64,000 bases of DNA, from contig JAFLBD010000003.1 in assembly GCA_017303935.1 (NCBI GenBank), positions 496,001 through 560,000 on the forward strand, in the 5' to 3' direction. Position 1 is the stretch's first letter. Each line of letters begins with the position of its first letter. Under the pieces are notes generated by a model. That model had not been told where the DNA came from and searched no databases. It saw only the letters and a list, made by a program, of their open reading frames with translations. The position numbers and the translations under genes are program-made. Of the stretch, positions 63,140 through 64,000 are shown piece by piece. Source of the stretch: Armatimonadota bacterium. GTDB lineage: Bacteria > Armatimonadota > Fimbriimonadia > Fimbriimonadales > Fimbriimonadaceae.

Positions 63140-63952
63140 ATGTGGGACTTAATTGGAAGAGGAACGATGCTCGCGGCCGGGGCAGCACACGGCGAAGAGC
63201 ATGGCGGTGGTCACGGCCCAGTTGCTTACTGGGGAATCATGTTCTACCTTGGGCTGGTCGTCATCACATTGTTCGGATTGATGCACTTCGCCAAGCAAGG
63301 CCTCAACACCCGCTTCTTCAAGAACAAGCTCACAGCCTCATTTGAGCAACTTTACTACTTCATCGAAAACCTCGCGGTTGGAATCATCGGCTCCCACGGT
63401 CGAAAATACATCCCGATGGTGATGGTTTTCTGGATGATCATCTTTGTTTCGAACATCTTCGCGTTGTTCTTCCCAACTGGCCCAACCGCTGACCTCGGGT
63501 TCAACGCAGCACTGGCAATCATTGCGATCATGTATGTCCAGTGGGAAGGTATTCGGGCGAACGGTGTGTTCGGCCACTTTTCGCACTTTGCTGGCCCGAA
63601 GCTTGGGATGGCACTCATCCCGATCACTGGCATGATCTTCATCATCGAACTCGTTTCGGAAATGATGAAGATGGTTTCGCTCTCACTCCGACTGTTCGGA
63701 AACATCGATGGCGGCCACAAGGCTGCCGAAGCGATGAACGCATTGGGCGAATCCGCTTACGTTCCAATTGGCGCGTTCTTGATGCCAATCAAGCTCCTCA
63801 CCTGCGTGGTTCAAGCACTGATCTTCAGTTTGCTGTTCTGCGTTTACCTGAGCTTGGTGACGCATCACGACCATGACGAGCATCACGACGATCACGGACA
63901 CGCTGGTGACGGGCACGATGTGGCTCACCATGAACTGCAAGCCGCCGTCTAA
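63140..63952 (+). CDS. atpB: ATP synthase F0 subunit a
   Basis: The 270-residue protein carries the essential Arg in SLSLRLFGNIDGGH, with the flanking helices. It forms the proton half-channels next to the c ring. Both ends are His-rich: HGEEHGGGHG near residue 20 and a C-terminal tail with about 11 His among Asp and Gly (about 243-266). A ribosome binding site at 63992 shows that a further gene follows. Confidence 0.94.
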   Translation: MWDLIGRGTMLAAGAAHGEEHGGGHGPVAYWGIMFYLGLVVITLFGLMHFAKQGLNTRFFKNKLTASFEQLYYFIENLAVGIIGSHGRKYIPMVMVFWMIIFVSNIFALFFPTGPTADLGFNAALAIIAIMYVQWEGIRANGVFGHFSHFAGPKLGMALIPITGMIFIIELVSEMMKMVSLSLRLFGNIDGGHKAAEAMNALGESAYVPIGAFLMPIKLLTCVVQALIFSLLFCVYLSLVTHHDHDEHHDDHGHAGDGHDVAHHELQAAV

Positions 63953-63991
63953 AACGAATTTAACTCACCTCAACTACGAAAACAAAAACTT

Positions 63992-64000
63992 AGGAGAAAG
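63992..64000 (+). promoter_or_regulatory. Ribosome binding site of the next gene (expected atpE)
   Basis: AGGAG at 63992-63996 near the window end, 40 nt after the atpB stop. The next gene by usual operon order is atpE (c subunit); it lies outside the window. Confidence 0.7.

Overview
The window reads as ordinary chromosome of a free-living bacterium of moderate GC content (estimated by eye at 53-56 percent) with densely packed genes. Several traits point to the Armatimonadota, probably the Fimbriimonadia: PEP-CTERM-type C-terminal sorting signals, a dockerin-like tail on a secreted beta-propeller enzyme, many signal-peptide proteins without recognisable family, a dnaG-sigma pair, an STN-domain protein, and YacL-IspDF-HPF gene order. 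This placement is inference; there is no rRNA in the window. There is one tRNA gene, tRNA-Gly(GCC). I see no insertion sequence, prophage, CRISPR array or rRNA operon.

Layout. 1-5.2 kb: recJ (5' end outside the window), then an ECF sigma / anti-sigma / HtrA-like operon on the minus strand and a divergent secreted parvulin. 5.3-8.6 kb: MATE exporter, an AIM24-family protein with a small Cys-rich partner, and birA. 8.6-14.3 kb is the most accessory part: a secreted glucose/sorbosone-dehydrogenase-like propeller with dockerin-type repeats, two paralogous PEP-CTERM proteins flanking an FN3-like protein, a 42-bp tandem repeat and an orphan gene. 14.3-24 kb: tRNA, IMPase-like phosphatase, peroxiredoxin-like protein, sigma factor plus dnaG, a secreted glycine-rich protein, thioredoxin, cytosolic 5'-nucleotidase, MarR regulator, pth and a trans-sulfuration enzyme. 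24-33.5 kb: rho, hpt, a glycosyltransferase, a large STN-domain protein, fumC, purF, a Nudix hydrolase and lepB.

33.5-43.4 kb: a DUF4446 protein, two more ECF sigma factors (one with an anti-sigma), a TMEM14-like protein, a ygfZ-EamA pair, a family-10-like glycoside hydrolase and, coupled to it, a protein kinase fused to eight CxxC motifs. 43.1-51 kb: a VKOR-DsbA / mnmA / TM-coiled-coil / YtxH operon, miaB, ppa and a pepV-type dipeptidase. 51-60 kb: a stand-alone LuxR-type HTH protein with a good promoter, comF, a four-gene operon (transglutaminase, PIN-TRAM, ispDF, hpf), topA, a secreted glutathione peroxidase, and rhodanese with recG. 62.3-64 kb: start of the F-type ATP synthase operon (atpZ, atpI-like, atpB), cut just before the expected atpE.

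The housekeeping genes cover replication and repair (recJ, dnaG, topA, recG), transcription (sigma, rho, ECFs), tRNA and ribosome functions (pth, mnmA, miaB, hpf), and central metabolism (fumC, purF, hpt, ppa, ispDF). The more unusual material is the HtrA-like protein that has lost its whole catalytic triad beside a sigma/anti-sigma pair, the kinase-zinc-ribbon fusion, the two BamE-like halves interrupted by a glycine-rich segment, and the PEP-CTERM/tandem-repeat cluster. I found no clearly new multi-gene defence or mobile system.
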